Positions 1 through 13,531 are shown, counted from the first letter of the stretch. The stretch is DNA of 64,000 nt from Geosiphon pyriformis (GCA_016748015.1 JAAOMT010000543.1:62001-126000); one strand, 5' to 3'. Made by a program: numbers and translations. Notes: generated by a model from the sequence alone, not told the origin.

Positions 1-1572
1 TAATATAGCTAAATTATTTACAATATAAACAAAAATTATTATTTTGTTAACAAAATTTTCTGCTTTTGTAAAAAATTTATGATAAGTTATATTAATTTAT
101 ATTAAATTATTCTAAAATAAAGCTAATAATTAATTATTTATGAAGAATTAAACAAATACAGAATTACTAATATTTAAATATTGTATTACAAACTAAATTA
201 AAATTGATTAATTAATACTTTTTTTAGTTAATATTATATACAAACTGTTAAAATTCAATAATATATATTAAAGTAGCTTAATTTTTTTTAATGAAGATAG
301 CATAATTGGTAGGCCAATATTTATATTCTTAAATATTATTTTAAAATCTTAAAATGATAAAAACAATTTCTTAATTTATATTACAAACCAAATAAAAATT
401 ATATTTATATATAGTATATTAATAAATATAACTTAATTAGTATTATCAAACTTTCAAGTTAACTAATTTTTGGTTTAGAAATAATAGTTTAAAGTAAAAT
501 AATTTAAGTATATTGTAAATATGAAAAGATATTTTTTAGTTAAATGTTCTTTTATTAAACTACTTATAATGCTTTAAAAATTTAATAAGATCAATTCCTT
601 TTGAAAACATAATAAATAATTAAAAAAATAGATTAAACTATTATAATTTAGCAAAATAGCAAAAACAACTAAAAATTAAGCACAAAACAAAAGAATAAAG
701 CAAAAAAATTAATTTACAACTAATGTTAATTTACTTAAAAAACTAAAAATGGATTTAGATAATCTTTTTTATGTTTAAGAAATTTTAAATCGATTACTAG
801 TCATATTAGTAAGCTAATCCAAAATATTCTGGAATAGTTTATAATTTCTATAATTAACTATTTTTTTATAACAACTATCTTGAAATTTAAAGAACAAAAA
901 TCAGATATAATCAGCTTCTTTTTTTATATTCAAGTATTCCAAGATTTATTATTAATTAGATTTGTAAGATGCTTAAAATATTTTAGAATGATCTGCAGTT
1001 CCATATTATTCAAGCTCATAACAAAATTAAAATTAAACACATAATGAAATTATTAAAATAAAATATAAAAATAAAAACAAATAGACTTACTTAAAAAAAG
1101 GAAAAAATTATAGCTTTATGTAAAGTGTAAACACCTTAACCAAATCATTTATATTTCTTTTCAAAAATTAATGAAATATTTGAGCTATATTCTAGCAAAT
1201 AGAAATCAATTCAAAAATCATTAAAAAATCATTTTTATAATTAAATACAAAATATAATAATTCACAATCCTGCTTTTTAGTTTTATCCATTTTCAAAGAC
1301 TTATAAATAAATTTTTTTAACAAGTCAATAGTTATTTTATATTGGTTTATTTAAAAACTTGAAAAAAACATTAGGCTTATCTTTAAAGTTTTTGACTTGT
1401 TGTATAAAAATCAACCCTAAAAAAAGCTTCTTCGGACATCAATCAACCTGGGTTACCTTTAGTAATAATATTGGAAAATTTTAACAGCGACAACATTCAT
1501 ATTCAAAATTCAGCTTGTAATGATATAATAGTTTGACTTTGGTCAAAATAAAAATTACCATAAATCTCTTTT
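1..1572. other. AT-rich intergenic sequence
   Basis: No open frame or recognisable domain is visible on either strand. Up to about 1380 the sequence is very AT-rich; it becomes more mixed near 1400, close to the 3' end of the CAP-domain gene. Nothing else can be supported. Confidence 0.6.
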
Positions 1573-2366
1573 TCAAAATCCCAATAACCTATTGACAACT
1601 TTCCAAACTGAGATCGTTATCTTCGTTTCCTTTACATCCTGATCAGCGACATGACCATCCAAGCCATCATCATCACTTGGACATTTAGGAACATTAGGGG
1701 GCCGGCCATCAGAATCTTGGGCAAAATTTTGCGTCCAGTACTTGTCCTGAAACCCAGAGCCAAAATGTGTATATTCCCGATTCAAGATATTTGCTCGGTG
1801 GCCTGAGGAATGCATCCACCTATGAAATTGTATTTTAAGATAATTGTGACAAGTTCAGATAATTTATGTTGGCAATTCGAAATACTACTCACGCATACAT
1901 CACCCCGACATCATCATTTTTTTCGAACCCAGCAGCGATATTCTCACCAGCAGTCCACCAATTTAAAAATCCTTGATCGTCAATACGTTTTCCGAGATCA
2001 CCGGCCGGATCACTGTGTGTTAAATTATGTGTTTCGGCCATGAATTTGGTGTGCAGTTGGGCGGCTTTGTTTAAACGGCTGAACAACGTCAATTACGATT
2101 ATGATAAATGAGAATCAGTTATAATATCTCAAATAGTAGTCTTTAAGGTAGATTTGTTATCATGAACTCAACTTGTCTAATGCCAATGGTTGTCGCCACC
2201 ATCGTGCCCGTTCTTTGTTCACAAGGCAAAGCAAAGAAGCTGGTGATGCATCTACTATTGTTTCATTGAGCAGCGTGAATATCAAAAAAATCATAATTAT
2301 ACTAAGATTTAAAAGCGATTTAAATCTAATTTCCCGCCGTCTATGAATTATAACAAAGTTCTCCAT
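1573..2366 (-). CDS. Secreted CAP/SCP-domain (PR-1/YkwD-like) protein, 3 exons
   Basis: Three minus-strand exons, 2366-2173, 2078-1893 and 1819-1573, join in frame to about 208 residues. The introns are 94 and 73 bp with GT..AG ends; the second donor is GTGAGT. The N-terminus has a basic stretch (HRRREIRFK) and then a hydrophobic segment (about residues 17-36) ending near VDA|SP, which fits a signal peptide or signal anchor. The CAP fold follows: LVNKERA, RLNKAAQLH, NLTHSD, AGENIA, WMHSSGHRANIL and YWTQNF. The cavity His, Glu and His of the superfamily (LTHSD, GENIA, SGHR) are all visible. The tail is acidic and ends in a short hydrophobic patch. CAP proteins are extracellular, and in several fungi they bind sterols or lipids; that role is family knowledge, not shown here. 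The start is the only Met ahead of the signal segment. Confidence 0.85.
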
Positions 2367-3634
2367 TTCTTTTTGATAAACTCAACAATAAATCACCAAA
2401 GTGAACAAGTGAAGCTTCAGTAAAATGAACATTTAAGAGCTACAGTCAACTGAAATAAACCCAAACTCCAGCATCGTGACTTAGTTTATTCATGTTTTGG
2501 TGTTTTGTGTCCAGCCAAGAATTCTGGTGATATATAGGGATTTAACATGCATGAACAGGCTGAGTTCCACAAAATTCTTTCAAACAGGATTTGATTTTCT
2601 TCAGAGAATATTGATAGCCTTGTGCAAGGAATATTTTAAATTGGCTATAGAGGTTAAACCAGGAAATTGAATGGAAACAAAAGGGATATATGCATGGAGT
2701 TTTTGAGAAAGATTTTTTTTCATGGAAATGCTGAAAGCAGGCATGTTAATAGAATTTTTTATAATGAATTACCAAACCTTTAAACAGCCTTTTGATGAAA
2801 AATGAAAGTTTTCACTTTCAAGAGAATTCGAGATCTTTCGAAACAGAACCAATAAAACTAAAAATCTTCATCTTTGTAGAGAGCAGCAAATCAATTAATA
2901 TTTTAAAGATTTGCATGTAACAGGAGTAAAGCTGTATTCCTTTATTCCACATAACATATCAGCCAGAATTTGTTGTAAATGATAACCATCATCACTAAGG
3001 CATACAATAAGCTATTAATAATGAAATTTAATATTGGTTTTCAAACTAATAGTAGTTACACGAACTTAGCTCAATTAAAAAACCCGTGTTGCGTGGGCTA
3101 ATTATTATAACTTTTACTAATAAAACCCTTTTTAAACTGTTCCAAACTTCTTTAGAGTATCGTTGAAAAAAACATGAAAAACCCAATTATGAAAATTTGT
3201 GAGAGTTTTTGAAAGCGTTATTGCCAAGTTTTCCATTTTGTATAATAAAATCGATGATTTTTTTATAACCAATTTTTTTGCAATGAAACTTCTTGTTTTT
3301 TTTTATGTAAAAATTTAATTATCTTTTTATTAAAACAATCAAGTCATTGTTTATTGCAAACAGTTCCCATTTGGTCGTAATTTTCAATTAGTTAAAAATT
3401 TCAAAGTTTTTAATAGATTTCTTAAGCAGCAATTGAAAAGGTCACTTAGAAAAGATTGATTTAAGGGTTTGAAATAAAGATTTTGAAAAAATCAAAATTT
3501 GAACATATTATCCTCCTAGAGTACCGAAAGTCTATTTTTATTATAACCCAACAACAAGAACTCTCCCCAACCCATTAGTTTGGATATTTATCGTTATATT
3601 GATCATTCCCTCTATATTTTGCCAACTTGACCAG
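2367..3634. other. Intergenic region between two minus-strand host genes
   Basis: This 1.27-kb stretch lies upstream of the CAP-domain gene and downstream of the Cyk3-like gene, so it should hold the CAP promoter and the Cyk3-like 3' end. No open frame of useful length, repeat or transposon end is evident. A short string near 3081-3098 resembles the MITE end at 13244 but is too short to call. Confidence 0.55.
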
Positions 3635-5962
3635 CTATTGACACTGATAGGCTGCGATATGGTGAAACATATTCTGATCGGGCAAAGTATATGACAATAT
3701 CCATTCACCCAACTCATTAAGATTCATTTCTCCAGAAAATGTGACACTCCCATCCCGATCAATCTCATCACAATCTAAGGTTTTCTTCTTTTTGAACCCT
3801 TGACTGTACACAATTAATGTGGGTAATTGTCGCACATTTTGTTCGAATAAGATTATCTCGAATTTAGTTCGCTCCTTATATTTGAGTGTGGATTGTGTAG
3901 GACAGATGAGCGAAAATTGAAAAGGTGTACTGTATGTTTTAACTAATGGTGTATAATTCAGGCCATTTCCTCGGTTCACGACTTTAAAGCCTGCCGCGAA
4001 AGGACCTCCCTAGTAAATTTAATCATATTTCTTCAAATTAGTAAAAACAAAAGGATTCAGGCAGTTAATGCTCTCTATATTCATGAAATTCTTACATCTC
4101 GACTTTTGAACACATAAATGGATAATTTTCCTCCCCCTCCACTTGGTATTCCACATTCAATTCGATACAGTCTACCACCATTTGGCCCAACACCTCCAAG
4201 TCGATTGACAAGTGTATCAATTTTTTGTCCTTTCCATTCAAGACTACAACTAGGAAACTTATCTGTCTCAAGATCTGTTTGCTCAATTTCGAGAATGAAG
4301 CAATCATTGTCGACTTCAACAACACAAGGGAAATAATTCACCATATTGAACCCGGCACTGAACCATTCTGATTTTAAATATGGCAACTCGTTGAACTCGG
4401 CATTTGTGATTGTGGGTGTGATGTACTGATGTTGCTTGTTTTCGGGGAAATGGGTGTAAATCAGTCGTAAAGGAGAGACCAGAAAATAGAAATCATTGAA
4501 TCCTCGATTGAATTTCATGTTTGAAACTGTTCCAGCACCCCATGTGCAATCTATTAATAAGTATTCACTATCAACCCGTACAGCATTCCAAGCATGTGGA
4601 TGAGAATTTCCGCAAACTAAATCGCCAGGTTCATATCCAGCACCTTTGGGAAAGTATCAAGTTCCAGTGATTGAATGCATTAAACTTTAAATGGAATTTC
4701 AAAAGCTTGCCTTTAGCATTTCCAGTAATTTTCCAGGTTTCTAAATCAGCAGAAACTGCCAATTCGTGAAATAATTCGCTGTATCCTGCACATACAGCTT
4801 TGCGAGATTTCAAAATATCTTTTCCAGAATTATTGCGAATAAGTCCTAAAAGAAACAATAATAATAATGGTATTGGATTGATTTTGCTCATAATCTGAAT
4901 CAGCAGCTTTAATATACCTCCATAAAAAGCATCCACGTCATAAGCAATATTGTGAGCAACCCAAGTGAAAATACATCTCAGTTGATAAATTGGATGAGTC
5001 CATTCTGATGTTAAATATCTCGATAAACGCTGTATGGAAGATTCTTCTTGTTTGGGTGCTTTTCTTGCATGTTCATCCACAATATCAAAATCCACTTCTG
5101 TGAAAGTCAAGCCGGGAATTAGGAAATTTTAGTGAAAATGACCGAGTTCCAGATTAAAAAAGATTATAATTTACCTGCTAATTCTAGCGGCCCTTGGAAA
5201 TCATCATCAACAACAACACTACGTTTCCTGGATTAAACATTTTGTCCAAATCATTTAGATTATCCAAAAGAAATTTAATTATCTCTTCTTCATTGAAAAC
5301 CAACCTAAGCGGATTTTTTTTCTCAATTTTTTGCAGCTTACTATTTCTACGAAAATTCGTACGAGTTTTATCCTCATTTTCTGCCTCTGGATTCCCTGAC
5401 AGTGTTCGCGAATACCTACTCAGTTTTTTAATCGAGGCACAATCTTCAACATTATTTTCTTTGACATCATCAGTTATATCCTCATTGCTGCCATTGGTTG
5501 AGTTTGAAGATGATATTCGCTGTTTCAAATTATTACGAGGTGGAAGTTTAGGAATAAGGGGATTTTTTGGGGTGCCAATTTTGTTCAGAATTGAATTTAT
5601 TTTATCTTGAAATGGCTCTCCTTCCGCTTGAAATTCTTCAACAAAACATCGCGGAAATGAGCCAAAGGTGCCAGTCGCTGCTATGCTTCCGTTCCACCAG
5701 TCATCATTTTCTAGCAAAGAGACATTGGAAAGGAAGATAATATAGACAGGTATTTTCTTCCAAGAATAAGACTAAAACCATTCTTTGTTCAAAAGTCATA
5801 ATCACCAATTCCTAAAACGTCTATAACGTCATCGACATCAAAATTCAAATCCAATGGATGATCACTCTTATATCTGTACTTTGCTTTCACCATATAAATT
5901 GGTCCCCAAAGCAATAAATTCTCCCAATGACTTTCTACTCTTTTCTCTTTTTTCAAACTCAT
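3635..5962 (-). CDS. cyk3: Cyk3-like protein: SH3 plus transglutaminase-like domain, 6 exons
   Basis: Minus-strand exons are 5962-5806, 5710-5175, 5097-4918, 4845-4711, 4643-4096 and 4009-3635. The introns are 95, 77, 72, 67 and 86 bp; four are GT-AG and one (4710-4644) is GC-AG. Exons 1-2 rebuild an SH3 domain (AKYRYKSDHPLDLNFD, DVIDVLG, NDDWWNGS, GSFPRCFVEE). A polar linker with a PKLPPR motif follows. Exons 3-5 give the transglutaminase core, with the triad Cys in KAVCAGYS, His in HPHAWNAV and Asp in LLIDCTWGAG. The C-terminal part is a beta-rich region like that of fungal cytokinesis protein 3. Cyk3 acts at the division site with actomyosin ring and septum factors (family knowledge). Total exon length is 1931 nt, one base short of a full frame. 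The shift falls at about 5200-5225, in a GTTGTTGTTGATGAT run, where another frame continues to the intron donor. This may be a sequencing error or a real lesion. Start chosen as the Met before the SH3 domain. Confidence 0.8.
4644..4710 (-). other. GC-AG intron in the Cyk3-like gene
   Basis: On the minus strand the exon ends ..GCTAAAG and the intron begins GCAAGC and ends CCCAAAG. Removing these 67 bp joins the transglutaminase Cys exon to the His/Asp exon without changing frame. No GT donor nearby gives an open frame, so the non-canonical donor is the best reading. Confidence 0.75.
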
Positions 5963-6480
5963 TCCTTTGCGCTATATCTTTGGACAAGATTGATCATTAA
6001 GGAGCAGACTTCTTTTAATTGAAAGGATATTTAAAGCAATATATTGAAATTAATGACAGGATCAAAGTTTATACTGTATTTTTGATTTATAATTTTGGCC
6101 ACGATACATCATATTACGGAATATCCTGCATTAAAAGATTTTGTACACCCGGATTTTGTACACTTTAGGTTAGCTCTTAGTTGATTGTTAGTCTGGTACC
6201 TGATTCATACACTTTTACCCTTGTTTTATCGCAATGACCTAACTATTGTTTAACAGTGAATTTTTAGTTTCTAGATGATTGATTATTGACCGATAATAAA
6301 GCGTGACAAATATTTTCCCCTTGGATTGTTTTGTCTTTTAAAACTTTTCGTTTTAAATATTAAAATCTTTTGAAATTGCATTTCAATCAAACAGAACATT
6401 TATAAAGGTGAGGATTCTAATGCTTTTGGTCATGTTGAGTGTATCTTGACGCATTTTTTGTCATGGATAATCCAAAGGTG
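5963..6480 (-). promoter_or_regulatory. Putative upstream region of the Cyk3-like gene
   Basis: This is the less AT-rich sequence immediately 5' of the Cyk3-like start on the minus strand. It has no open frame. A 12-bp direct repeat, GATTTTGTACAC, occurs at 6137-6148 and 6152-6163. The regulatory role is assumed from position only. Confidence 0.35.
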
Positions 6481-9400
6481 AAATTATAGTATTTCGTTCA
6501 TTAGGCAGTGTGTATTTTTATGATGTTTTTACAATTACCACTTCTTTTTTTATCATTTATTTTATCATTAAATTATAATTTGCAAAGCCAAAAAGATATA
6601 TTTATGTGCATATTTTAAGTGCAAAACCAAAAAGTTTTTTATGATTAAATTTTTTCAACATAACTTATTTAAGATATCAACTTAAAAAATCCAGGCAGCA
6701 TATTGTATTGAAATAAACAATTTGCAAAAAGAGTGGCATACAAATTTTGTCGTTTTTTTATAAGGGTTTTTCAAGAATAAAATTAAATTTTGTAAATGTT
6801 TTGTTATTGACATTATTTTTATTTATTAAAAATAACAATAATAAATGCAAGAATTATTGTTTTCAATAATTCATTGTTTAAAACATTAGAGAAAATCGAT
6901 TTTAAAATTCAAAACATAAGTTTTAATGAAAATATTTATTTTGAATTAATTATTTTTTAACTAAAAATTAAATACACTTGTAAATAAAATAGTATAAAAA
7001 AAATTATTTAAAATTTTTGATTACATCATTATGCAAATGATTTAATCTCTAAGTCATTTATTGAAACAATAAACTTGATAATACATTATTATTTTTTGAC
7101 AATAAAGATAATATTATAAATAATAAAATTAAGAATAATAGCAATTTGTTGACAATAAAAGAATTTTACAAGATAATAACCAAAGATTTTGGGTTAAAGA
7201 TTTGGTATTAGAAAGCTTTGAAGATTTTTGAATACGCCAAATTAGCAACTGCAAACATAATAAATTTTATATAGTTAATTTTGATTAAATGCAAAAATAA
7301 AATCACAACTAAATTAAATTTAAAACATAAAAAAATAAGTGGTTGATACTTGATAAAAATAAATTAATAAATACAACTAGTAAAATTAATACAAATAAAC
7401 TGATGCTTTTTAAAAAGCAGAATAAACAAAGTATTTTCACATGTTTTAATATGATATAATGTAATTATAAAGTTAGCAACAAAAATAAAATCATAATTGG
7501 CTTAATATAATAGTATTTTAATATAAATCCAAATAATTGATTATATATTAAAAATACATTATTTACATTTATATTAATTTTTATAACTAAAATAAAAAAT
7601 TATATTTTACCAAAATGATAAAATATTATTATTATTATTATTTTAATTAATTTAAAAACTATTTTTTATTTATAAATATTTTATTATTTTTAATTAAAGC
7701 CAAATTATGTGTAATTACTATTATTATAAAGAGTTTTAAAACTTTTAACAAAAAAATAATAATCAATATCTTCTTTTATTATTACTTAAATGGCTAAAAA
7801 ATTCCAAATACAAATAATATCTAATATTGAATTCTAAAATACTAATATAAGATCTAAAATTATATTAGTATGTAATTTTTTGTTAATAATATTAACTGTT
7901 TTTTTACTTTATTTTTTTTGAAAAAAATAGTAACTAAAATATTTATAAAACTGATTTTATATAATAAATTTTTACATATTTAATTCTTCTTATTAAGATT
8001 AAATTTATTCTTAATTATTTTATTATTATATAATATATCTTTTTTTAAGTTATTTATTAGCATATTAAATTCAATTATAACAAATTATATATTTAATTTT
8101 TTAATAAAGTTTATATGATATTATAAAAAAATTATTTAAACTTTTAATAAATTGAATTTTATGTTTATAAAATGTATGTTTTTTTAGATTATATATAATA
8201 TGAATTTTAATATTATTTTTATTTAGCAAATTAATGTTAAATAAAATAAAAGCAAAAAAAAATAGAAAATCAATATTTTATTAATGTTTTTAGCATTTAT
8301 TTAATAAATAAATCAAATTTAAAGAAATAGTTTACAACAATAATAATTTGAATTTATGTAAAAATATTGAAATTAAAATAAAACCAGATTTTTTATCTTT
8401 GATTGTCTAGTTACTAAATACATTTTTTACTAGTTAATACTATTTATATTAATACATATTTTTTGAATATTAAATAAATTACTGTTATTAGTTTTTATTA
8501 GCCATTTATATAACTGCTTATTATTACTAATTGTTTTATATTATTATGTATTTTTATTATTTTAATATTTAATTAGCTAATTATAATATTTATTTTTGCT
8601 GTTTTTTATTTAAGTATTATTTTTATTTCAAAAAAATACAATTAAAAAAGAGTTGATTAACTTATTCTTAAAATGTTTTTTAAAACAATAAGTTTTTTTT
8701 AATAAAAACCAATTAATAAACCAAAGAAGCAATAAAAAATACTTGAAACCTAAAATATACAACAGTATATTGCTATTAACTAACAAACTTTAATTAATAT
8801 CAAAAATTTTATTAAAAACATTCAAGAAACTATTAAAAATATTACATAGAATAATAACAACAAAAATAAATACAGATTCAAAAATTACATAAAATTTTAT
8901 AATTTTAAAAGTGGTAAATTAGCAAATATAATTTTTTTAACAATATTTAAAAAAAATATGAAATGCTAACTTTATATTAAAAAGCTTAATATTGTTTTTA
9001 ATAACTAATTTTAAATCAAAAAACCATGCAAAACTAAATTCAATCTTAATATAAGCTAATTTAATTTTAAAACTTAAATATTATTAGAATCGCTAATATT
9101 TTCAAAAAACAGAAAAAAAAGTGTTTCTAGTATCCATATTATTAATTAAATTTTTAAGATCAAATAACTTATTAAGCTAATTAATAAAAGTTTTACATAA
9201 AAACATGACTTTTTGTGCTTTTAAAATCGGCAATAGTTAAATATATTAAACAATTTAACCATATGCTAATTAAAATCAACTTTGACAAATATTTTTGTTA
9301 TTATTATTATTTAGAATAAAACAGTATTATTGTTTATAATCAAATTAAAATTAAACACTATAATTGGTGCAATTGTAACATAACTAGTAAAAACCCAAAA

Positions 9401-9529
9401 ACAGTCAATATTTTATTTTTTTACAAAAAAATAAATTAAAATTTCTGTTTGAAAAATACAAAAAAACATTTTCTTTTAACATTTCAAAAAATTTGGTTAT
9501 TTTAAGTTTGAAACAAAAAAAATGTTATT

Positions 9530-9850
9530 TTACTCCTTTAGTAAATATTTATTTAATATATTTTACAAAAGTTAACAATATACAAATCAAAAAAAAATAG
9601 TGAAAAGAAAATATAATTATTGCTAAAAAATTTGATTTTTGTTTAAAATTCTAGTTTGTTTTAAATTATTTTCTGCCACTTTGAGAAATCTTACTTATAT
9701 ATTTTTAAAAAAAGATCAATAATTAGGTTAATAATTATTTCTAAAAATAAAGTGGCTAATAAATATGACTAAATATAGTTAAAAAATTAAGATAATTAAA
9801 AATTAAAAATTTTCACCATAATAATATAATCTGTTATTTATATAAAAAAC
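9530..9850 (+). repeat. Diverged direct repeat, copy 1
   Basis: Several blocks in order match 10735-11060: a TTTATTTAATATA(T/C)TTTACAAAA block, a run of A with AATAGT, a TTTAAAATTC(T/A)AGT block, AATTCTAAAAATAA, GTGGCTAA, and an ending near TAATAATATA. Order and spacing are kept while many bases differ, which suggests an old repeat, possibly solo LTRs. Confidence 0.45.
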
Positions 9851-10734
9851 TTAATTATAAATTTTTAAATTGACAAAATTATGAAAATAATTTCTTATAA
9901 TAATAGTTAATTTTTAAGATTAATAATCATATTTGTTTTATTTCTTAATTTTTAAATTTTATTTATTAGTAAATTGTGATTATTATTTTTAAATTCCGAA
10001 AAACTTAAATGTTATTATTGTTAAAATTAAAAATCCCAGAATTTTAATATTAAATAATATTACTATTTAATAATAAATGCCAAAAAAATAATTTTATTAT
10101 ATTACTTATAATTAATAGTTTTTAATCATAATTATTAACAAAATATTAAACTTTTTTTTTTGTTTTTTTTGTTTGTTTTGTTGTTAAATTAACTAATTAA
10201 AAAGAATAATACTGAAAATATAATATTCTAAATGGTTTGATAAAATATATATAAAAAAGTATAAAAATAACTTATTGAAGTTTAATAGTTTATTAAAAAG
10301 TAAAAAACACTAAAATAAACTTGTCAAAAGAAACAAATAAAATTAAACAAAAAATTGTCAAAAGTTATATAAATTATTAAATTATTGTTTTTATACAAAA
10401 AATTTAATTAAAAATTTTTAAACATATAAAATCTTTAGATATTATTATTATGATTAAATTTAATATATTAATAAATAGCAAAAAAAACAGTATTATGTGA
10501 TAATAAAGATAATAAAAAGTAATTAAACTTTAATAAGAGAATTGAATTAGTAAAAATTTAATATGTGAAATCAATTACATAAATATTTTAGTTGCTATTT
10601 TTTCTAAAAAATAACAAGAAAATTTGAAGTAAAGGAATAATCCATACTATTAATAAAAAATAATACACTAGTATAATTTTATGTCTTATTTAGCATATTT
10701 AGAATTTAATTTCAGGTATCAATTGTACTTTTCA

Positions 10735-11060
10735 GTTAAAATTTATTTAATATACTTTACAAAAACCAAAAATTATACTAATCAAGAAAAAAAAAAAATA
10801 GTAAAAAAGAAATAAAAAAGTCGATATTATGTATTGATCTTTGCTTTAAAATTCAAGTCTAAATTTAATAAATTTCTATACTTTTTAAAAAAAATCAATA
10901 ATCAAGTCAGTAATTACATCAATAATTTGGTCAATAATCAAGTCAATGATTACATTAATAACTAATTCTAAAAATAAGATGAACATCAGTGGCTAAGTAA
11001 TAAATAAAAAGTAAAAAGTAAAAGTTTCAACTGTAATAATATATTATTTACATAATAGTA
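10735..11060 (+). repeat. Diverged direct repeat, copy 2
   Basis: Second copy of the repeat at 9530-9850, with the same blocks in the same order. It contains an extra local tandem of a (T)CAATAAT(C/T) phrase around 10895-10960. No coding content is visible between the two copies. Confidence 0.45.
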
Positions 11061-13243
11061 CCAAATTATAAAATTTATTTAAAAAACTATTAATAATATT
11101 TGGTGTTTTACAAAAACCAAAATCAAAGTAGCAAAATTAGAATATATAGAAACAAATTATCTTTTATTTATATAAATATTATACAATTATTTAAAAAAAC
11201 TTTGAAGTATTATACAATTGTGTTCTAATTAAATCAGCTTTTACGTTTTATATTTATAAATACATTAATTATACTTTAACAAAAAAAATTCAAACTTAAC
11301 AGAACAGAATTTTTTTAAAACATTGTCAATACTTAAATAAACATCAATAATATAATTTATGACTATTATAATAAAAATATATTAACAAATAGAAAGATAT
11401 ATTTAAACAAATTTTTATTAATTATTAAAAAATTCAGAGCAAATACACAATTACAAATCTTAACAATAATTTCAAAAAAAAGTGATCTTACTTTTGTATA
11501 AGAAACAGCAAACAATTTTATCTAAGATTTATTATATTGTTATATTTTAAAAAACACAATACAGATTTTATTGAGATTTATATTATCTTCAAATACAAAA
11601 ACAATATTAAAACCCAAAAATTATTGGTTTGTGTTTCAAAAAAATTTAGAAAATAATAATATATTAAGTTATTATAAAATATTATTCAATAGATTTGGAT
11701 CAAAATTTTTAAGTTTATAATTGTTACAATTATTAACTTTTGCACAAAATTTCAAAACAGCTAATTAAAGACAAAAGCAATAAGAAAAAAAATTAAAAAT
11801 CGAAAAAACCTAAGAAAAACCCAATTCCAAATTTATTAATAAATTCTAAAATTAATTAGCCAATCTAAAAATTATTACATTAGATTTTATTGTTTTAGAC
11901 TTTATTAAACTAGTATTCAAAGTTTTAATTCTAATTATTTTAATAAACTAATAATAATTCCAAACTTTTTAATTAATAAACAAAAATTTAACATGAATAC
12001 TAAATTAAAACAATTTGGTAAATTTATTATACAAAAATTTAATAAATACTTAACTAAAAACCAAAACATATATTAATTATTATATTGTTTAAAACTTTAT
12101 TAAACTAATTTATATTAACAAAATTTAATATTATTAATTATTATTACAAATTTGATTACATAAAATAAATTATAAAGTTTAATTAGTTAGCAAAAATACA
12201 AAAAATTAATATTATTTACTAATTAATATTTATTTAACTCTAATTTACAGATTTATAATCTTATAATTATACTATTAATTCTTATTTTATTATTTTTTGT
12301 TAATATTTTAACAAATCTAATATTTACTGTAATTTTAAAAATAGTCAATAATATATTAAATATAATTGGTTAAATTATTTTAATATTAATAACAATTAAT
12401 AGTATTATAATAAACAGATAATAAATGCTAAAAATTAAAAAATATTAATTAAAAATAAAAATAAAAATCAGTAATTGTATATTAATCAATCTTTGATTTT
12501 ATTAGTTCTTAATATTTAAATTATTTTAGCAACTTAAAAATTCAACTTATTTAATTTTTAAATTAATAAATATATTTAAGAATTTACAGGATTTTATTAA
12601 CACTATATTTTAGAAAAAAATACAGTCACTGTTATTTTTTTCATAAAAATAAACCACTAATTAATATTATGTTTTAAACAACTATTATAAAAAATAGTAT
12701 ATTAATTGTATTATTATTTAATAAAACTTTTTTAAATATTAAAAACCTTATTATAATATATAAACATTAAAGTTAATTATTAGATTATTATGTTAATTCT
12801 AAATAATAGTTTAATTAATAATATTATTAAACAACTTATAAACCAATTAAGTTATTAAATTGACCATATTGTAAATATTTACATTATAATTATTAATAAA
12901 GCAATTAAAATATTTATTAGAATTATTATATTAATTAAAATATTTATAAACAACCACATAATATTAAGTTTTTATTAACAATAATTAGTTGTTAAAAACA
13001 ATTAAATACTTTAAATTATCTTTAATAATAAACATATATAAATTTTAACAATATTTAACCATTTTTATACAACAATTATATTATGTTAATCACTAATTAA
13101 ATTTAAAAAATCAGAAAATAAACAATATTTAAAACGAATAATATTTTTTAATTATTTTAAATTACTAATATTATTAGCTTAGAGAAAAAATTATCAAAAA
13201 GATTATCATAATTATATATATTTTTTTATAAATATAAAAAATA

Positions 13244-13523
13244 GGGACTTGCTAAATCGACCCACCCGCAACACGATATATTAATATATATAGAATTTTA
13301 ATAGTAATTCTAATAAATATTAGTTTAATTAAAATAAAAAATAACTTTTTCTTATAAAAATTGAATATAGATTATATATTTAATTTTTTATTATGCCTTA
13401 AGTAATTTATAGTGTTTTATAATTAAAAAAAACTTCGTTAATATGTTCCTATATATAGTTGAATACGAAACTATAGCGTAAAATAATATCACGTGTTACG
13501 AGTGGGTCGATTTAGCAATTCCC
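13244..13523. mobile_element. 280-bp MITE with 32-bp terminal inverted repeats and 8-bp target duplication
   Basis: The left end 13244-13275 starts GGGACTTGCTAAATCGACCC and the right end 13492-13523 is its reverse complement, with 29 of 32 positions matching. Two of the three mismatches are C/T. Both ends are flanked by the identical 8-mer AAAAAATA (13236-13243 and 13524-13531). The interior is AT-rich and non-coding. An 8-bp duplication points to the hAT superfamily, but the termini do not show an obvious hAT CAGGG start, so the superfamily is uncertain. The AT-rich site means the 8-mer could partly be chance; the inverted repeats themselves are not. Confidence 0.8.
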
Positions 13524-13531
13524 AAAAAATA

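Larger units (their letters stand above)
6481..13235. other. Very AT-rich gene-free desert
   Basis: About 6.8 kb with long A and T runs, almost no CpG and no supported gene on either strand. It holds at least one pair of diverged direct repeats (9530-9850 and 10735-11060) and a stretch near 10200-10340 that resembles the sequence on both sides of the Tigger element at 14.5-16.5 kb. It is probably old transposon sequence decayed past recognition, but I cannot name the source. Confidence 0.6.

Noticed and set aside
3081-3098. GTGTTGCGTGGG-like string resembling the MITE end
   Set aside because: Too short, and no second inverted end or target duplication was found nearby.
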